The notes below the pieces were generated by a model. That model had not been told where the DNA came from, did no database searches, and was given only the letters and a program-made list of their open reading frames with translations. Both the position numbers and the translations under genes were made by a program. This document shows, in pieces, positions 54,590 to 64,000 of a stretch of 64,000 nt of DNA. Location: NCBI RefSeq assembly GCF_001936475.1, contig NZ_MSPQ01000002.1, forward strand, positions 186,001 to 250,000, written 5' to 3'. Origin of the DNA: Algoriphagus marinus (GTDB lineage: Bacteria; Bacteroidota; Bacteroidia; Cytophagales; Cyclobacteriaceae). The first letter of the stretch is position 1, and each line of letters opens with the position of its first letter.

Positions 54590-56296
54590 TTGGATCATAA
54601 AACATTACTCAAAAAACTGAAGCTCGCCATTCAATTGATGGAGCTGCATGATGAAAATTCCTTTAAAATCAGAAGCTACCAAAGCGCGCTGACTTCTCTG
54701 GAACGTGGAGATCAGGACATTATGGATCTCAGCACAGAGGAGCTCTCCAAAATTCCAGGAGTAGGAAAAAGTATTTTGGAAGCAATTTCCCAACTCAAAG
54801 AGCAAGAAACTTTTACTGCTCTACAGGATCTTTTGGAAAAAACTCCTGAGGGAATCTTGGAGATTCTACAAATCAAGGGTCTTGGACCAAAAAAAGTAAA
54901 AGTAATCTGGGAGGAACTTGGGGTAACCTCCACACATGAACTTATGGAAGCCTGCCAATCTGGGAAAGTTGCTAAACTGAAAGGATTTGGAGAAAAAACT
55001 CAAGATACAATTATCCAAAACCTTGAATTTAAAGCCTCGAATCAAGGAAAGTGGCTTTATGCAGATATTGAAGAGACTATAGAGAAATTCACCTCAGAAC
55101 TTGAACGAATCTATCCTTCAGCTTTGATTGCTATTGTCGGAGATTTTGCCAGAAAAATGGAAATCATTTCGGAAGGGGAATTTTTAATCGGTTTGGATTC
55201 TCTTTTTGGCGGAAAGGAAAAATTGAAATCGCTGGAAACTGTAGTTTGGGACATGAGTCAATCCGGTCCTTTTTCCTGGAAAGGAACTTTGACAGAGTTG
55301 AACCTAAAAATGACAATTCATTTTACTACCAAAAAGGATTTTCTTTGGAAGAAACTTTCTTTGATTGCTGCCCCAAGTCACTTGGCAGAATTAGTGGATG
55401 AAAAAGAGAATATTTCTGAAAAGCTTGCTAAAAGAAATTATAACTCAGAAGAAGAATTTTTTCAGGTCAACGAACTACAGTTTATTCCTGCAGAAATGCG
55501 TGAAGGCTTAGGTGAAGTAGCTTTGGCAAAAGCCAATGCAATTCCTGAACTTTTGGAGGAAAGAGATCTAAAAGGAATTCTCCACAATCACTCCACGTAT
55601 AGTGATGGAAAACATAGCCTTCGGCAAATGGCTGAGCATTGCAAAGCTTTGGGTTTTGAATATTTGGGAATTTCCGACCACAGTCGCACGGCCTTTTATG
55701 CGGGCGGGCTAGAGATCGAAAAAGTGTTGAAACAACACGCTGAAATTGATGCCTTAAATAAAGAAATGGCTCCATTTCGAATTTTTAAAGGGATCGAAAG
55801 CGATATTTTGGCTGATGGTAAGTTGGATTATCCAGATGATATTTTGGCGAAATTTGATTTTGTCGTAGCCTCAATTCACTCGATTTTGAATATGGAAATC
55901 AAAAAGGCAACGCATCGTCTGATTACAGCAATCGAAAATCCTTATACAACAATTCTTGGACACCCGACCGGAAGACTTTTGCTTCGAAGAGCCGGTTACC
56001 CAATAAATCATAAAGCTATAATCGATGCCTGCGCTGCAAATGACGTAGTCATTGAAATCAATGCTAATCCTTGGCGCTTGGATCTCGATTGGCGATGGAT
56101 TCACTATGCGATGGAGCAAAATGTCAAATTATCGATTAATCCGGATGCTCATGAAATGGATGGATACGACGACATGAAATATGGCGTATTAATTGGGAGA
56201 AAAGGTGGTCTTACCAAAGCTATGACTTTAAACACCCTTTCGGTTGATGAAATTGCCAACTACTTTGAGAAGCGAAAAAAACAAAAAATCACCTAA
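54590..56296 (+). CDS. PolX-like protein: HhH, degenerate polymerase, PHP phosphoesterase
   Basis: The start is TTG at 54590 since no ATG lies nearby (the next Met is residue 17). The product has 568 residues. HhH motifs are at residues 45-125 (IPGVGKSILEAI, IKGLGPKKVKVIWEEL). The polymerase part (150-300) lacks the expected GS..R and paired Asp motif: VGDFARKMEIISEGEFLIG stands there. The PHP domain (330-568) is intact: HNHSTYSDG, GISDHS, FKGIESDI, ASIHS, ILGHPTG and NPDAHEMDG. So it is probably a nuclease or phosphoesterase rather than an active DNA polymerase. Confidence 0.88.
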   Translation: MDHKTLLKKLKLAIQLMELHDENSFKIRSYQSALTSLERGDQDIMDLSTEELSKIPGVGKSILEAISQLKEQETFTALQDLLEKTPEGILEILQIKGLGPKKVKVIWEELGVTSTHELMEACQSGKVAKLKGFGEKTQDTIIQNLEFKASNQGKWLYADIEETIEKFTSELERIYPSALIAIVGDFARKMEIISEGEFLIGLDSLFGGKEKLKSLETVVWDMSQSGPFSWKGTLTELNLKMTIHFTTKKDFLWKKLSLIAAPSHLAELVDEKENISEKLAKRNYNSEEEFFQVNELQFIPAEMREGLGEVALAKANAIPELLEERDLKGILHNHSTYSDGKHSLRQMAEHCKALGFEYLGISDHSRTAFYAGGLEIEKVLKQHAEIDALNKEMAPFRIFKGIESDILADGKLDYPDDILAKFDFVVASIHSILNMEIKKATHRLITAIENPYTTILGHPTGRLLLRRAGYPINHKAIIDACAANDVVIEINANPWRLDLDWRWIHYAMEQNVKLSINPDAHEMDGYDDMKYGVLIGRKGGLTKAMTLNTLSVDEIANYFEKRKKQKIT

Positions 56297-56404
56297 ACCT
56301 CTTTCAAAAATCAAGCTCAAATGAATTGGAATAGATTGGCAAGTCAGCAAAAAACTGTTTTGTAATTTCTTCCCTATCTTCGTCAGCTTTTAAAAATCAA
56401 CTTT

Positions 56405-56692
56405 ATGAAATGGACTGATCAACCTGTAGAAGTGCTTCTCCAACGCTCTTTTTTATTCGGAATCACTGGAATCGTTCTGGGTACGATTTCAATATTGAAC
56501 AGTAAACTGATTCACTTTCAAGTTCCAATGGGGCCGCTCAATGGTGTCAGTTTATTACTTCAATTGATAGGTTTGAGTCTTGCTGTTTTGGCGCTGAGAA
56601 AACGGAAATTAGAAGTGGAAAACAAAGAAAAAGCTCAAAAAATGGTACTAGTATTAGGCGTTTCGCTTTTGTTTTTTGTGCTTTCTATTTGA
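56405..56692 (+). CDS. Small three-helix membrane protein
   Basis: The 95-residue protein has hydrophobic segments at about 13-30, 43-63 and 78-95, with a charged patch (RKRKLEVENKEK) in the second loop. It lies alone between polX and the next small gene. No family is recognised. The hydrophobic design and clean spacing make a real gene likely. Confidence 0.6.
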   Translation: MKWTDQPVEVLLQRSFLFGITGIVLGTISILNSKLIHFQVPMGPLNGVSLLLQLIGLSLAVLALRKRKLEVENKEKAQKMVLVLGVSLLFFVLSI

Positions 56693-56770
56693 TATTTTCT
56701 CTATTAAATTTAATCCCTGTGATTTTCTAAAATTCTAAATCCTTTTCTTTTACCTAAAACCTATAACTCT

Positions 56771-57235
56771 ATGTCAAAAAAATCATTGATGGTCGTTTTA
56801 GCTTTCCTTGTTGCATTTGGCAGCAAAGCACAAGAATCTACAGTTTCTCAAAAGGAATTTAAAATCATCACCGTCGTAGAATCAATCGTCCCGATGGGTC
56901 TGGGTAGATCCAGAATAATTGATAGTAAGGCAGAAGTTGATGCATCTTTCTTTACTACTGAAAGAACAGACGGGAAGAAAAGCGAAATGAAAGAAGTAGA
57001 TCGAAAAGATCTTCGAGTCGATGAAATGGAAGAGACCAAGTTGCTCAACTTTTTCTCTGCCACAGGTATTAATTTCCAAAATATTGCATCAAACGATGCT
57101 GTAATCTCTTCAAAAGTAAACGCTATGCTGATCGAGGGTTGGACCCTTGCATTTGTCACCAGCGGGGTTGAGAGTGATGCAGGAACAGCAGATGGTCAAG
57201 GAATATTTATCACTAGAATGTTTTTTACCAGATAA
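56771..57235 (+). CDS. Secreted protein of unknown function
   Basis: The 154-residue protein has a signal peptide (MSKKSLMVVLAFLVAFGSKAQ) and a mature alpha/beta-like domain that begins FKIITVVESIVPMGLGRSRI. No known motif is seen; it contains no Cys. It ends at a strong terminator. The repeated use of KVNAMLIEGWTLAFVTSGV-type strands suggests a small compact fold, possibly in the periplasm. Confidence 0.6.
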   Translation: MSKKSLMVVLAFLVAFGSKAQESTVSQKEFKIITVVESIVPMGLGRSRIIDSKAEVDASFFTTERTDGKKSEMKEVDRKDLRVDEMEETKLLNFFSATGINFQNIASNDAVISSKVNAMLIEGWTLAFVTSGVESDAGTADGQGIFITRMFFTR

Positions 57236-57238
57236 AAG

Positions 57239-57270
57239 AAAAGCCCAAATCAATTAAGATTTGGGCTTTT
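57239..57270. terminator. Bidirectional terminator between the secreted-protein gene and clpC
   Basis: AAAAGCCCAAATC (57239-57251) pairs perfectly with GATTTGGGCTTTT (57258-57270). A T-run follows on the plus strand. Confidence 0.88.
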
Positions 57271-57291
57271 TACTTTTTATTAAATTGCGAG

Positions 57292-59820
57292 TTATTCCGC
57301 TTTTTCTTTCTTTTTGACTACAATATTCAGCTCTGAACCTTCTCCAGAATAGTCTGCAAGAATGATATCACCTTCGGAAAGGTCTCCTTTCAAAATCTCT
57401 TCTGCGACAGCATCTTCCAGGTACTTCTGGATTGCACGATTAAGTGGTCTAGCTCCATATTGCTGATCATAGCCTTTCTCTGCTAAAAACTCCTTTGCTT
57501 TATCAGTGAGTTCGATCTTATATCCGAGATCAGTGATTCTAGCGAATAGTTTTCCTAAACTGATGTCAATAATCTTGAATATATGCTCTTTGGTCAAGGA
57601 ATTGAACACCACCACATCGTCCAAACGATTCAGGAATTCTGGACTGAATGCTTTTTTAAGCGCAGACTGAATGGTTGACTTTACTACATCATCCATGTTA
57701 TCATTCTTGGCTTTGTTGGCAAATCCAATACCAGCTCCAAAATCTTTCAGGTCTCGAACTCCGATATTTGAAGTCATGATGATAATTGTATTTCGAAAAT
57801 CAACTTTTCTACCAAGACCATCCGTCAGAATCCCATCGTCCAGAACTTGTAGTAAGATGTTAAACACATCTGGATGTGCTTTTTCAATCTCATCCAGAAG
57901 TACTACCGAATAAGGCTTTCTTCTCACTTTTTCTGTAAGCTGACCACCTTCTTCATATCCCACATAGCCTGGAGGCGCTCCTACCAATCTTGATACAGAA
58001 AATTTCTCCATGTATTCCGACATATCGATTCGGATCAGGGAATCCTCTTTATCAAACAAGTAATTCGCAAGCATCTTAGCCAATTCAGTCTTACCAACCC
58101 CAGTCGGGCCAAGGAAGATGAATGAGCCGATCGGTTTTTTAGGATCTTTCAGACCCACTCTTGTCCGCTGAATAGCTTTGGTTAACTTTTTAATAGCTTC
58201 CTCCTGCCCAATCACTTTTCCGGCAAGATCAGTATTCATATTAAGCAGTTTAGCACCCTCTTTTTGAGCAATACGCTTAGCAGGAATTCCTGTCATCATT
58301 GCGATTACTTCAGCTACATTATCTTCTTCTACAGTGAATCGTTTTGATTTACTTTCTTCCTCCCACTTGTTTTTAGCGTTTTCCAGCTGCTCAAGAAGTT
58401 TCTTTTCTTTGTCTCGCAACTGAGCCGCCTCCTCATATTTCTGAGATTTAACTACTCGATTTTTCTCGATTTTAATATTCTCAACTTCCGCTTCAAGCTT
58501 CAAGATCTCCTCTGGAACATGAATATTATTGATGTGCACCCTTGCTCCTGCTTCATCCAAAATATCGATCGCCTTATCAGGTAAGAATCGATCAGAGATA
58601 TATCTGTCCGATAGCTTCACGCAAGCTTCAATCGCCTCATCAGTGTAATTGACATTATGATGATCTTCATATTTGTCTTTGATGTTATGAAGAATTTGGA
58701 CCGTCTCCTCAGGAGTGGTGGCATCCACCATCACCATTTGAAATCTTCTGGCAAGTGCGCCATCCTTTTCAATGTATTGACGATATTCATCTAATGTGGT
58801 AGCTCCAATACATTGGATTTCTCCCCTTGCTAAAGCTGGCTTAAACATATTTGAAGCATCCAATGAACCTGATGCTCCTCCAGCCCCAACTATCGTATGC
58901 AACTCATCAATGAACAGAATTACATTAGGAGATTTCTCCAACTCAGTCATTACAGCTTTCATTCGCTCTTCAAACTGACCACGATATTTTGTACCAGCAA
59001 CCAAAGATGCCAGATCAAGTGTTACAACACGCTTATTAAATAACACCCTAGATACTTTCTTTTGAACGATCCGAAGTGCAAGACCTTCTGCTATTGCAGT
59101 CTTACCTACACCAGGCTCACCGATAAGAATAGGGTTATTTTTCTTTCTTCTAGAAAGAATTTGAGCTACTCGCTCTATTTCTTTTTCACGACCAATGATG
59201 GGATCAAGCTTATCATCCTCTGCCATCTTTGTGAGGTCTCTTCCGAAATTATCCAAAACAGGAGTTCTGGATTTCTCGGCTCCGGGCTTAGAAGTGCCAG
59301 AACCACTACCTGATGATCCAAATAATTTTGAACCATCGTCATCACCATCTTCTGCTTCAGCACGTGCCCGCGGCGAAGCCCCATCACCTGACATTTCAAG
59401 CATTTCCTTTACTGAATCATAGTTTATTTCAAACTTATTCAATATTTGAGTGGCAATATTATCCTCGTCCCGAAGGATCGACAAGAGCAAATGCTCTGTT
59501 CCGATTAGTTGGCTTTTGAAAATTTTAGCTTCCAAATACGTGATTTTAAGCACTTTTTCCGATTGACGTGTCAACGGAATATTTGCCATATTTTTCACAT
59601 TATGATTGGCTGTACCCTTCACTGCTCGCTCGATTGCATTTCGCAGCTCATCCATAGGTACTCCAAGTTTTTTTAAAATGGAAACAGCTACGCCCTCCCC
59701 TTCACGAATCATCCCTAGTAAGAGGTGCTCTGTGCCGATGTAATCGTGTCCCAGGCGAAGTGCTTCTTCGCGGCTGAGAGAGATAACCTCTTTGACTCTA
59801 TTCGAAAATTTTGCTTCCAT
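57292..59820 (-). CDS. clpC: ATP-dependent Clp protease ATP-binding subunit ClpC
   Basis: The 842-residue AAA+ unfoldase has two N-terminal Clp repeats ([20 protein letters not shown] and [15 protein letters not shown]), D1 with [16 protein letters not shown] and [13 protein letters not shown], a UVR motif ([16 protein letters not shown]) and D2 with [15 protein letters not shown] Ser/Gly-rich linker (about 168-185) precedes D1. The UVR and the middle region distinguish ClpC from ClpA and ClpB. It feeds substrates to ClpP. No mcsA/mcsB genes are adjacent. Confidence 0.96.
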   Translation of the reverse strand: MEAKFSNRVKEVISLSREEALRLGHDYIGTEHLLLGMIREGEGVAVSILKKLGVPMDELRNAIERAVKGTANHNVKNMANIPLTRQSEKVLKITYLEAKIFKSQLIGTEHLLLSILRDEDNIATQILNKFEINYDSVKEMLEMSGDGASPRARAEAEDGDDDGSKLFGSSGSGSGTSKPGAEKSRTPVLDNFGRDLTKMAEDDKLDPIIGREKEIERVAQILSRRKKNNPILIGEPGVGKTAIAEGLALRIVQKKVSRVLFNKRVVTLDLASLVAGTKYRGQFEERMKAVMTELEKSPNVILFIDELHTIVGAGGASGSLDASNMFKPALARGEIQCIGATTLDEYRQYIEKDGALARRFQMVMVDATTPEETVQILHNIKDKYEDHHNVNYTDEAIEACVKLSDRYISDRFLPDKAIDILDEAGARVHINNIHVPEEILKLEAEVENIKIEKNRVVKSQKYEEAAQLRDKEKKLLEQLENAKNKWEEESKSKRFTVEEDNVAEVIAMMTGIPAKRIAQKEGAKLLNMNTDLAGKVIGQEEAIKKLTKAIQRTRVGLKDPKKPIGSFIFLGPTGVGKTELAKMLANYLFDKEDSLIRIDMSEYMEKFSVSRLVGAPPGYVGYEEGGQLTEKVRRKPYSVVLLDEIEKAHPDVFNILLQVLDDGILTDGLGRKVDFRNTIIIMTSNIGVRDLKDFGAGIGFANKAKNDNMDDVVKSTIQSALKKAFSPEFLNRLDDVVVFNSLTKEHIFKIIDISLGKLFARITDLGYKIELTDKAKEFLAEKGYDQQYGARPLNRAIQKYLEDAVAEEILKGDLSEGDIILADYSGEGSELNIVVKKKEKAE

Positions 59821-59901
59821 TTATTTCCTTTCTGATTGTTTAATAATCCTGTACGTATGTTACCGAATTTGTTTCAAAAACACAATCCTTTTACAGAATG
59901 T

Positions 59902-60525
59902 TCAGTCTTTTTTTGCAGACTTTAATAAAATGCTTTTTGCATCGGGTCCTTCGCAAAACAACAAATCCAGAATGCTAAGGTTGGGATCAAAGTCTAAGCC
60001 AAAAAGTTGGAAGTATGGCACAGGTTGATAAAAGCTTTGCAGCGAAAAATCACTTGAGGGCTTGATTTGACCTCTTATATCTAAAATATCCATACAATCA
60101 GCACCCTCTTCTAAAACCCTCATCTTGGCAGAGGATCCTAGTAATTTGAGACAAATTGTCAGTATTTTCCAGTTTAAGTCCCATAGAGATTCCTGTTTGT
60201 GAGTAAAAAGATTTTCAAAATAGGGGAAATAGAATTCAAAAAAAGGAGCCTTTCCATAGGCACTTTGAATCCCTCGAAGATGATTTTTTTGCCAATTCTG
60301 AGTGAAATCAATTTTAATATCTCGTTGGGCAATCCTTGGTCTTCTCCCAATTATTGGCACACTCAAAGTTTCTACTTTGTTGGCAAGTCTAACCCTCGTA
60401 CGGTTAAAATAGGATTGTCTTTGATACTGATTTTGGGGAGAAAAAATCAATTCATCCATTCCTTGAATCGCTGCAAAAAACTCCAAACTCGGGAAATAAT
60501 GTAAATCAACAAGTATTCGATTCAT
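59902..60525 (-). CDS. WbqC-like family protein
   Basis: From ATG 60525 the protein has 207 residues (a TTG at 60534 is less likely). The start MNRILVDLHYFPSLEFFA and the middle YQRQSYFNRTRVRLAN fit WbqC-like proteins, which occur in glycan gene clusters and are ascribed to sugar transfer in databases without firm proof. It follows the Sua5 gene after one base and therefore belongs to the same operon. The activity is not known. Confidence 0.82.
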   Translation of the reverse strand: MNRILVDLHYFPSLEFFAAIQGMDELIFSPQNQYQRQSYFNRTRVRLANKVETLSVPIIGRRPRIAQRDIKIDFTQNWQKNHLRGIQSAYGKAPFFEFYFPYFENLFTHKQESLWDLNWKILTICLKLLGSSAKMRVLEEGADCMDILDIRGQIKPSSDFSLQSFYQPVPYFQLFGLDFDPNLSILDLLFCEGPDAKSILLKSAKKD

Positions 60526-60526
60526 C

Positions 60527-61156
60527 TTATTCAAGATCTTCCAACTTACCCAGACCTTGCCTTAACACCTCCACTTCATCTCCTGTACAGTCCAGAATCG
60601 TAGAAGCAACATTTTGCCCATATCCCCCATCAATGACGATATCGACTAGATTCTCATATTTTTCAAAAATTAATTCTGGATCGGTGCTGTATTCCACCAC
60701 CTCATCTTCATCATGGATCGATGTGGTAAGAATCGGCTGGCCAAGTTCCTCCACAAGAATACGCGGCACATTGTGATCAGGCACCCGAATACCAATCGTC
60801 TTTTTCTTACTGTGAAGTATTTTAGGGACCTGTGTACTGGCTTCCAAAATAATAGTAAATGGTCCGGGAAAGGCTTTTTTCATCATCTTAAACACAGGCT
60901 TACTGATTACTCTGGTGAATTGTGAAATATTACTCAGATCAGCGCAAATCATGGAAAAATTATGCTTTTTGGGATTGATCCCTTTAATCTTACAAATCCG
61001 CTCCACCGCTCTTAGGTTCGTGATGTCGCATCCCATTCCATAAACAGTATCAGTTGGATAGATTACGACACCCCCCTCCCGAAGCACATTTACGATTTGA
61101 GCTATTTTGTTAGGATCCGGATTTTCTTCGTATAGTCGAATGAATTCAGCTGCCAT
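60527..61156 (-). CDS. L-threonylcarbamoyladenylate synthase (Sua5/YrdC family)
   Basis: The 209-residue single-domain enzyme shows GGVVIYPTDTVYGMGCDIT and the conserved KGINPKKHNFSMI, FPGPFTIILEA and IGIRVPDHNVPR. It forms threonylcarbamoyl-AMP for the t6A tRNA modification. Its length without the Sua5 C-terminal domain puts it near YrdC/YciO. It is three bases from the NUDIX gene. Confidence 0.92.
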   Translation of the reverse strand: MAAEFIRLYEENPDPNKIAQIVNVLREGGVVIYPTDTVYGMGCDITNLRAVERICKIKGINPKKHNFSMICADLSNISQFTRVISKPVFKMMKKAFPGPFTIILEASTQVPKILHSKKKTIGIRVPDHNVPRILVEELGQPILTTSIHDEDEVVEYSTDPELIFEKYENLVDIVIDGGYGQNVASTILDCTGDEVEVLRQGLGKLEDLE

Positions 61157-61159
61157 GAT

Positions 61160-61612
61160 TTAGTGGTTATTTTGAAAATTAAGCACTTTTTCGTGATAAT
61201 TGTTCCAATATCGTTCCAATTGCTTAACGATTGGCAAATCTGCGGGAGCCCATTCTACCTCACTTAGCTGAGTTTGAGCCAACCAAGTCACTTGACTATG
61301 CTCGAGAAGGCTGATTTCCCCCTTCACCCAGTATCCCAAAAGTGGAATCAATCGAATAATCTTACGATCATTATAATTATGATCGAATGCCTCGAGTCTT
61401 TCAACTACTCCGATTTCAATCCCCAATTCCTCCCGAATCTCCCTAACGATACAGACTTCTTCCGTTTCGCCTTTTTCAACTTTTCCGCCGGGAAACTCCC
61501 ACAATAAAGGCAAGTCCATTTCTAACGATCGCTGAGCAACAAGAACTTTTTCCTGGTGAAAAAGCAAAATGCAGGTCACTGAAATTATATTTTTTGGAGA
61601 AGAAAAAGTCAT
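61160..61612 (-). CDS. NUDIX hydrolase, MutT-like
   Basis: The 150-residue protein has the Nudix box GGKVEKGETEEVCIVREIRE followed by ELGIEIG, and the start VTCILLFHQEKVLVAQRS. It resembles 8-oxo-dGTP diphosphatase and (deoxy)nucleotide pyrophosphatases; specificity cannot be fixed by sequence. First gene of the operon that continues with the Sua5-like enzyme and WbqC-like protein. Confidence 0.9.
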   Translation of the reverse strand: MTFSSPKNIISVTCILLFHQEKVLVAQRSLEMDLPLLWEFPGGKVEKGETEEVCIVREIREELGIEIGVVERLEAFDHNYNDRKIIRLIPLLGYWVKGEISLLEHSQVTWLAQTQLSEVEWAPADLPIVKQLERYWNNYHEKVLNFQNNH

Positions 61613-61675
61613 GATTACAAAGGAACGAATTCTTACCGCAGATTGAAAAAATCACTGTCCGTATCTTTCAAGAAC

Positions 61676-62782
61676 CTAGTCTGAAATCAATTGAAGCATG
61701 GAGTCATCAAATCCTGCGGCCGAAAATTCAATTTTCCCACTTTCATTAATCAGAAAAAAAGAAGGATATCCCGTGACCCCATAAGATTTTCCGACTTCAT
61801 CAGCATTGAGTAAAATGGGGAAAGGAATCGTATTCTTTACAAGGTATTTTTTCATATCATCAGCATTATCCACGGGATTGATGTAAATCATTACTATACC
61901 TTCTTTTAATTTAAAATCTGGATCATTGAACTTATCCAATGCAATTTTACACCAACCGCATCGAATCATCGAAAAATCAATCAGGACTTTTTTTCCTATA
62001 AAATCAGAGAGGCGAACCGCGCTCCCATTCTGATCAAGCAATTCGAAATCGGGTGCTTGAAAACCAGACTCCAACAATAAAACTGGTTCTTTTTCTGTTT
62101 CTACCTTCGAGACATAGCCCTTTGGTGGAAGATATTCTTCCATTTTGCCTTTCTCGGGAAAGGAAAAGTTGGAAAAAGAAACTCCAATAAATTGTTGATG
62201 CTTGCCATCGTGGTAAAGCCTTCTTTCGTACCAATCAACGAGTGCATTAGAGGGATTGATTAGAATGTGATTCTCAAGCAACACATACTTTTTATCAATA
62301 ATCGTATCCATCTCTATTTGCACAAAATTATGGTAAAGTTTATTTCCAACAGTAGTATCACTTTTATAAAACCAACCTTCTTTTTTGAAAAGACCTATTG
62401 GTGAAAAGCCTAAAAAAGTATTCTCTGAAGCAGCATTTAACCGTTCCGGACTATCAAGTACTTCGACTGTTTTTTGAGAATGATTAACCTGTAAGAGTAG
62501 ATTGTTTTGATAGACAAGTTCAAATCCCTCACGCTTTCCGATATAGTTATAATCAAACAGATCATTGGCAAACTTCTCTAACTCCAAACTCATCTCGGTC
62601 GTATCTACTTCATCCATCAACGGATTTTCCCAGATCATAGTAAAATCGAAGGATAGGTAATTGGAATCCTGAATTTTTTGCTTGGCCTGGATAAAAACAG
62701 CTTCTGGATCAGCTGCTGAATTGCATGAGAAGAGGAAACTAATAGCCAAAAAGGAAAAAGCGGAATTGAAGAAGTTATTCAT
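61676..62782 (-). CDS. TlpA-like thioredoxin-fold lipoprotein
   Basis: From ATG 62782 (a TTG two codons up is less likely) the product has 368 residues. The signal ends in a lipobox (ISFLFSCNS). A beta-rich N-terminal domain of about 220 residues is followed by an AhpC/TSA-type thioredoxin domain with MIRCGWCKIAL (CGWC) and the cis-proline VTGYPSFFLIN. It is similar in plan to the TlpA protein at 1333-2784 but not in detail, and is not in the peptide locus. It should act at the periplasmic side. Confidence 0.85.
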   Translation of the reverse strand: MNNFFNSAFSFLAISFLFSCNSAADPEAVFIQAKQKIQDSNYLSFDFTMIWENPLMDEVDTTEMSLELEKFANDLFDYNYIGKREGFELVYQNNLLLQVNHSQKTVEVLDSPERLNAASENTFLGFSPIGLFKKEGWFYKSDTTVGNKLYHNFVQIEMDTIIDKKYVLLENHILINPSNALVDWYERRLYHDGKHQQFIGVSFSNFSFPEKGKMEEYLPPKGYVSKVETEKEPVLLLESGFQAPDFELLDQNGSAVRLSDFIGKKVLIDFSMIRCGWCKIALDKFNDPDFKLKEGIVMIYINPVDNADDMKKYLVKNTIPFPILLNADEVGKSYGVTGYPSFFLINESGKIEFSAAGFDDSMLQLISD

Positions 62783-62921
62783 AGACAAGAGTTATTTCAA
62801 AGCAACAAAGTGAGTTAATTCATTTAAAACTATAAAATATCCTAAAAAGATGCCGCTTATTAAGCAAGATCAGAGGCTTTGAAAAAAATTTCTACGTTTA
62901 ATCCTTATTTTTGGACCTGCT

Positions 62922-63965
62922 ATGCTAAGTGATAAAAAGAAAAATATCTACCTGGTGCTCATTATTTCAGTCTCTGTGATTGCGATTTCGATGAGTTTTT
63001 ATTTCTACCAAGTATTCTTCAGCCCCAATGTGCTGATCGATTCGGATCAATCCTATACCTTAAAAATCCCGAGTAACTCCACTTTTAAGACGGTTTCGGA
63101 TAAGCTATTTGAAGATCGCGTAATCAATGACGTATTGAGTTTTAGCTTCGTAGCAAAAGTGCTCGATTATCAGGAAGCTGTAAAACCGGGGCTCTATGTG
63201 ATCAAGCCAAAGATGACTAATCTGCAACTTGTAAGACAACTTCGATCGGGAAATCAATCCCCTATCCGAATCACATTTAATAATGTGCGCACAAAGGAAG
63301 ATTTAGCCGAAAAGATCACCACAAACTTGGAAATCGACCAATCACAATTCCTCGCTTTGCTTCAGGATTCGGTATTTATTCGAAAATATGACTTCAATGA
63401 AGAAACGGTCATGAGTATGTTTATCCCAAATACCTACGAAGTATGGTGGAATACAGGTGCTGAGGCTCTTTTTGACAGAATGTATAAAGAATATCAAAGC
63501 TTTTGGACCGAAAACAGAAAGCAGAAAGCAGCTGAGTTGGGACTTTCTCAGAAGGAGGTCAGCACCCTGGCAAGTATAGTACAGGCAGAAAGTCAAAAAT
63601 CGGATGAACGCCCTAAGATTGCCGGCGTATACCTGAACCGACTCAAGCTTGGAATGCCACTTCAGGCAGACCCTACCCTTGTTTTTGCTTTGGGAGATTT
63701 TAGTCTCAAGCGCGTCTTGAATATCCACAAAGAAACCGACAGTCCATACAATACTTATAAGTACGCTGGGCTGCCTCCAGGTCCCATCAACCTTCCAGAT
63801 ATCAATTCTCTAGATGCTGTTTTAAACTCTGAAAATCATAATTTTCTTTATTTCTGTGCTAAGGAGGATTTTTCAGGCTACCACTCATTTGCCACAAATC
63901 TTGCGCAGCACAACGCAAACGCCAGAAGGTACCAAGCCGCTTTGAACGCTGCGAAAATCTATTGA
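62922..63965 (+). CDS. mltG: Endolytic murein transglycosylase MltG
   Basis: The 347-residue protein has one N-terminal membrane helix (IYLVLIISVSVIAISMSFYF), a LysM-like segment and the YceG catalytic domain. The conserved ASIVQAESQK carries the catalytic Glu, with AGVYLNRLKLGMPLQADPTL and PPGPINLPDINSLDAVLN. It cleaves nascent peptidoglycan strands. A -7 type TATTTTTG lies at 62906-62913, very close to the ATG. Confidence 0.95.
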   Translation: MLSDKKKNIYLVLIISVSVIAISMSFYFYQVFFSPNVLIDSDQSYTLKIPSNSTFKTVSDKLFEDRVINDVLSFSFVAKVLDYQEAVKPGLYVIKPKMTNLQLVRQLRSGNQSPIRITFNNVRTKEDLAEKITTNLEIDQSQFLALLQDSVFIRKYDFNEETVMSMFIPNTYEVWWNTGAEALFDRMYKEYQSFWTENRKQKAAELGLSQKEVSTLASIVQAESQKSDERPKIAGVYLNRLKLGMPLQADPTLVFALGDFSLKRVLNIHKETDSPYNTYKYAGLPPGPINLPDINSLDAVLNSENHNFLYFCAKEDFSGYHSFATNLAQHNANARRYQAALNAAKIY

Positions 63966-64000
63966 TGATGTTCCAAGCTGAAACTCAAATCCGCGTCCGA
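63965..64000 (+). CDS. Start of a probable acyl-CoA thioesterase, cut by window edge
   Basis: Two ATGs in frame at 63965 and 63968 overlap the mltG stop (TGATGATG). The visible residues MMFQAETQIRVR match the beginning of 4HBT/YbgC-like thioesterases that often follow mltG in Bacteroidota, as I recall. Only twelve codons are seen, so the call is provisional. Confidence 0.55.
   Translation, partial: MMFQAETQIRVR

Noticed and set aside
1..64000. CRISPR arrays, phage or intact insertion sequences
   Set aside because: No regularly spaced repeat array, transposase, integrase or phage structural gene was found. The only tandem repeat is the 33-base unit at 14672.

Overview
The window looks like a chromosomal segment from a Bacteroidota bacterium of the order Cytophagales, most likely near Cyclobacteriaceae/Algoriphagus. 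The reasons are AT-rich DNA, promoters of the TTTG-N19-TAnnTTTG type, a complete Alternative Complex III plus aa3-oxidase cluster, the long IspG form, YfhO, WbqC and DUF4221-like proteins, and GG-leader natural-product precursors. This placement is inferred from gene content, not from a database search.

Region 1 (1-6897) is the accessory part and the most interesting one. It appears to be a small secreted-peptide locus. Two precursors share an almost identical 28-residue double-glycine leader but have unrelated core peptides with six cysteines each. Around them lie a peptidase-containing ABC exporter (PCAT, running off the left edge), a lipoprotein thioredoxin (TlpA type), a secreted beta-propeller-like protein, and a membrane protein joining a degenerate C39-peptidase-like domain, a VKOR domain and a DsbA-like thioredoxin. 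A divergent XRE regulator closes the locus. A short remnant of a second PCAT gene and parallel 3' hairpins show that the locus grew by duplication of a precursor-accessory-exporter cassette. I read it as a leader-guided system for making and exporting disulfide-rich peptides.

Region 2 (7149-24778) is mostly housekeeping: ffh, yfhO with a methyltransferase, an SlyD-like isomerase, a repeat-filled spacer (12330-12865), an orphan ABC ATPase with a YjbR protein, ispG, a short-chain dehydrogenase, a 1,154-residue outer-membrane protein and a very large NtrY-like histidine kinase.

Region 3 (24834-41532) is one same-strand respiratory cluster of 16 genes. It runs actA-B-C-D-E-F (quinol:cytochrome c oxidoreductase), ctaC, ctaD, ctaA and ctaB (heme A synthesis), two subunit III genes, subunit IV, sco, a DUF420 protein and a small membrane protein. 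A consensus promoter precedes actA. A hairpin terminator lies between subunit IV and sco, and another lies at the end. Electrons would pass from menaquinol through Act to the oxidase, as in the known ACIII-aa3 supercomplexes.

Region 4 (41775-64000) holds tRNA-Cys with its own promoter and terminator, small outer-membrane proteins, rpsA, plsC, a cystathionine-beta-synthase-like gene, an ABC-2 exporter pair, pyrR-pyrB, an EVE-domain gene, a PolX-like protein whose polymerase active site looks lost, clpC, WbqC, Sua5/YrdC, a NUDIX hydrolase, a second TlpA-like lipoprotein, mltG and the first codons of a probable thioesterase. No CRISPR array, rRNA or intact insertion sequence was seen.
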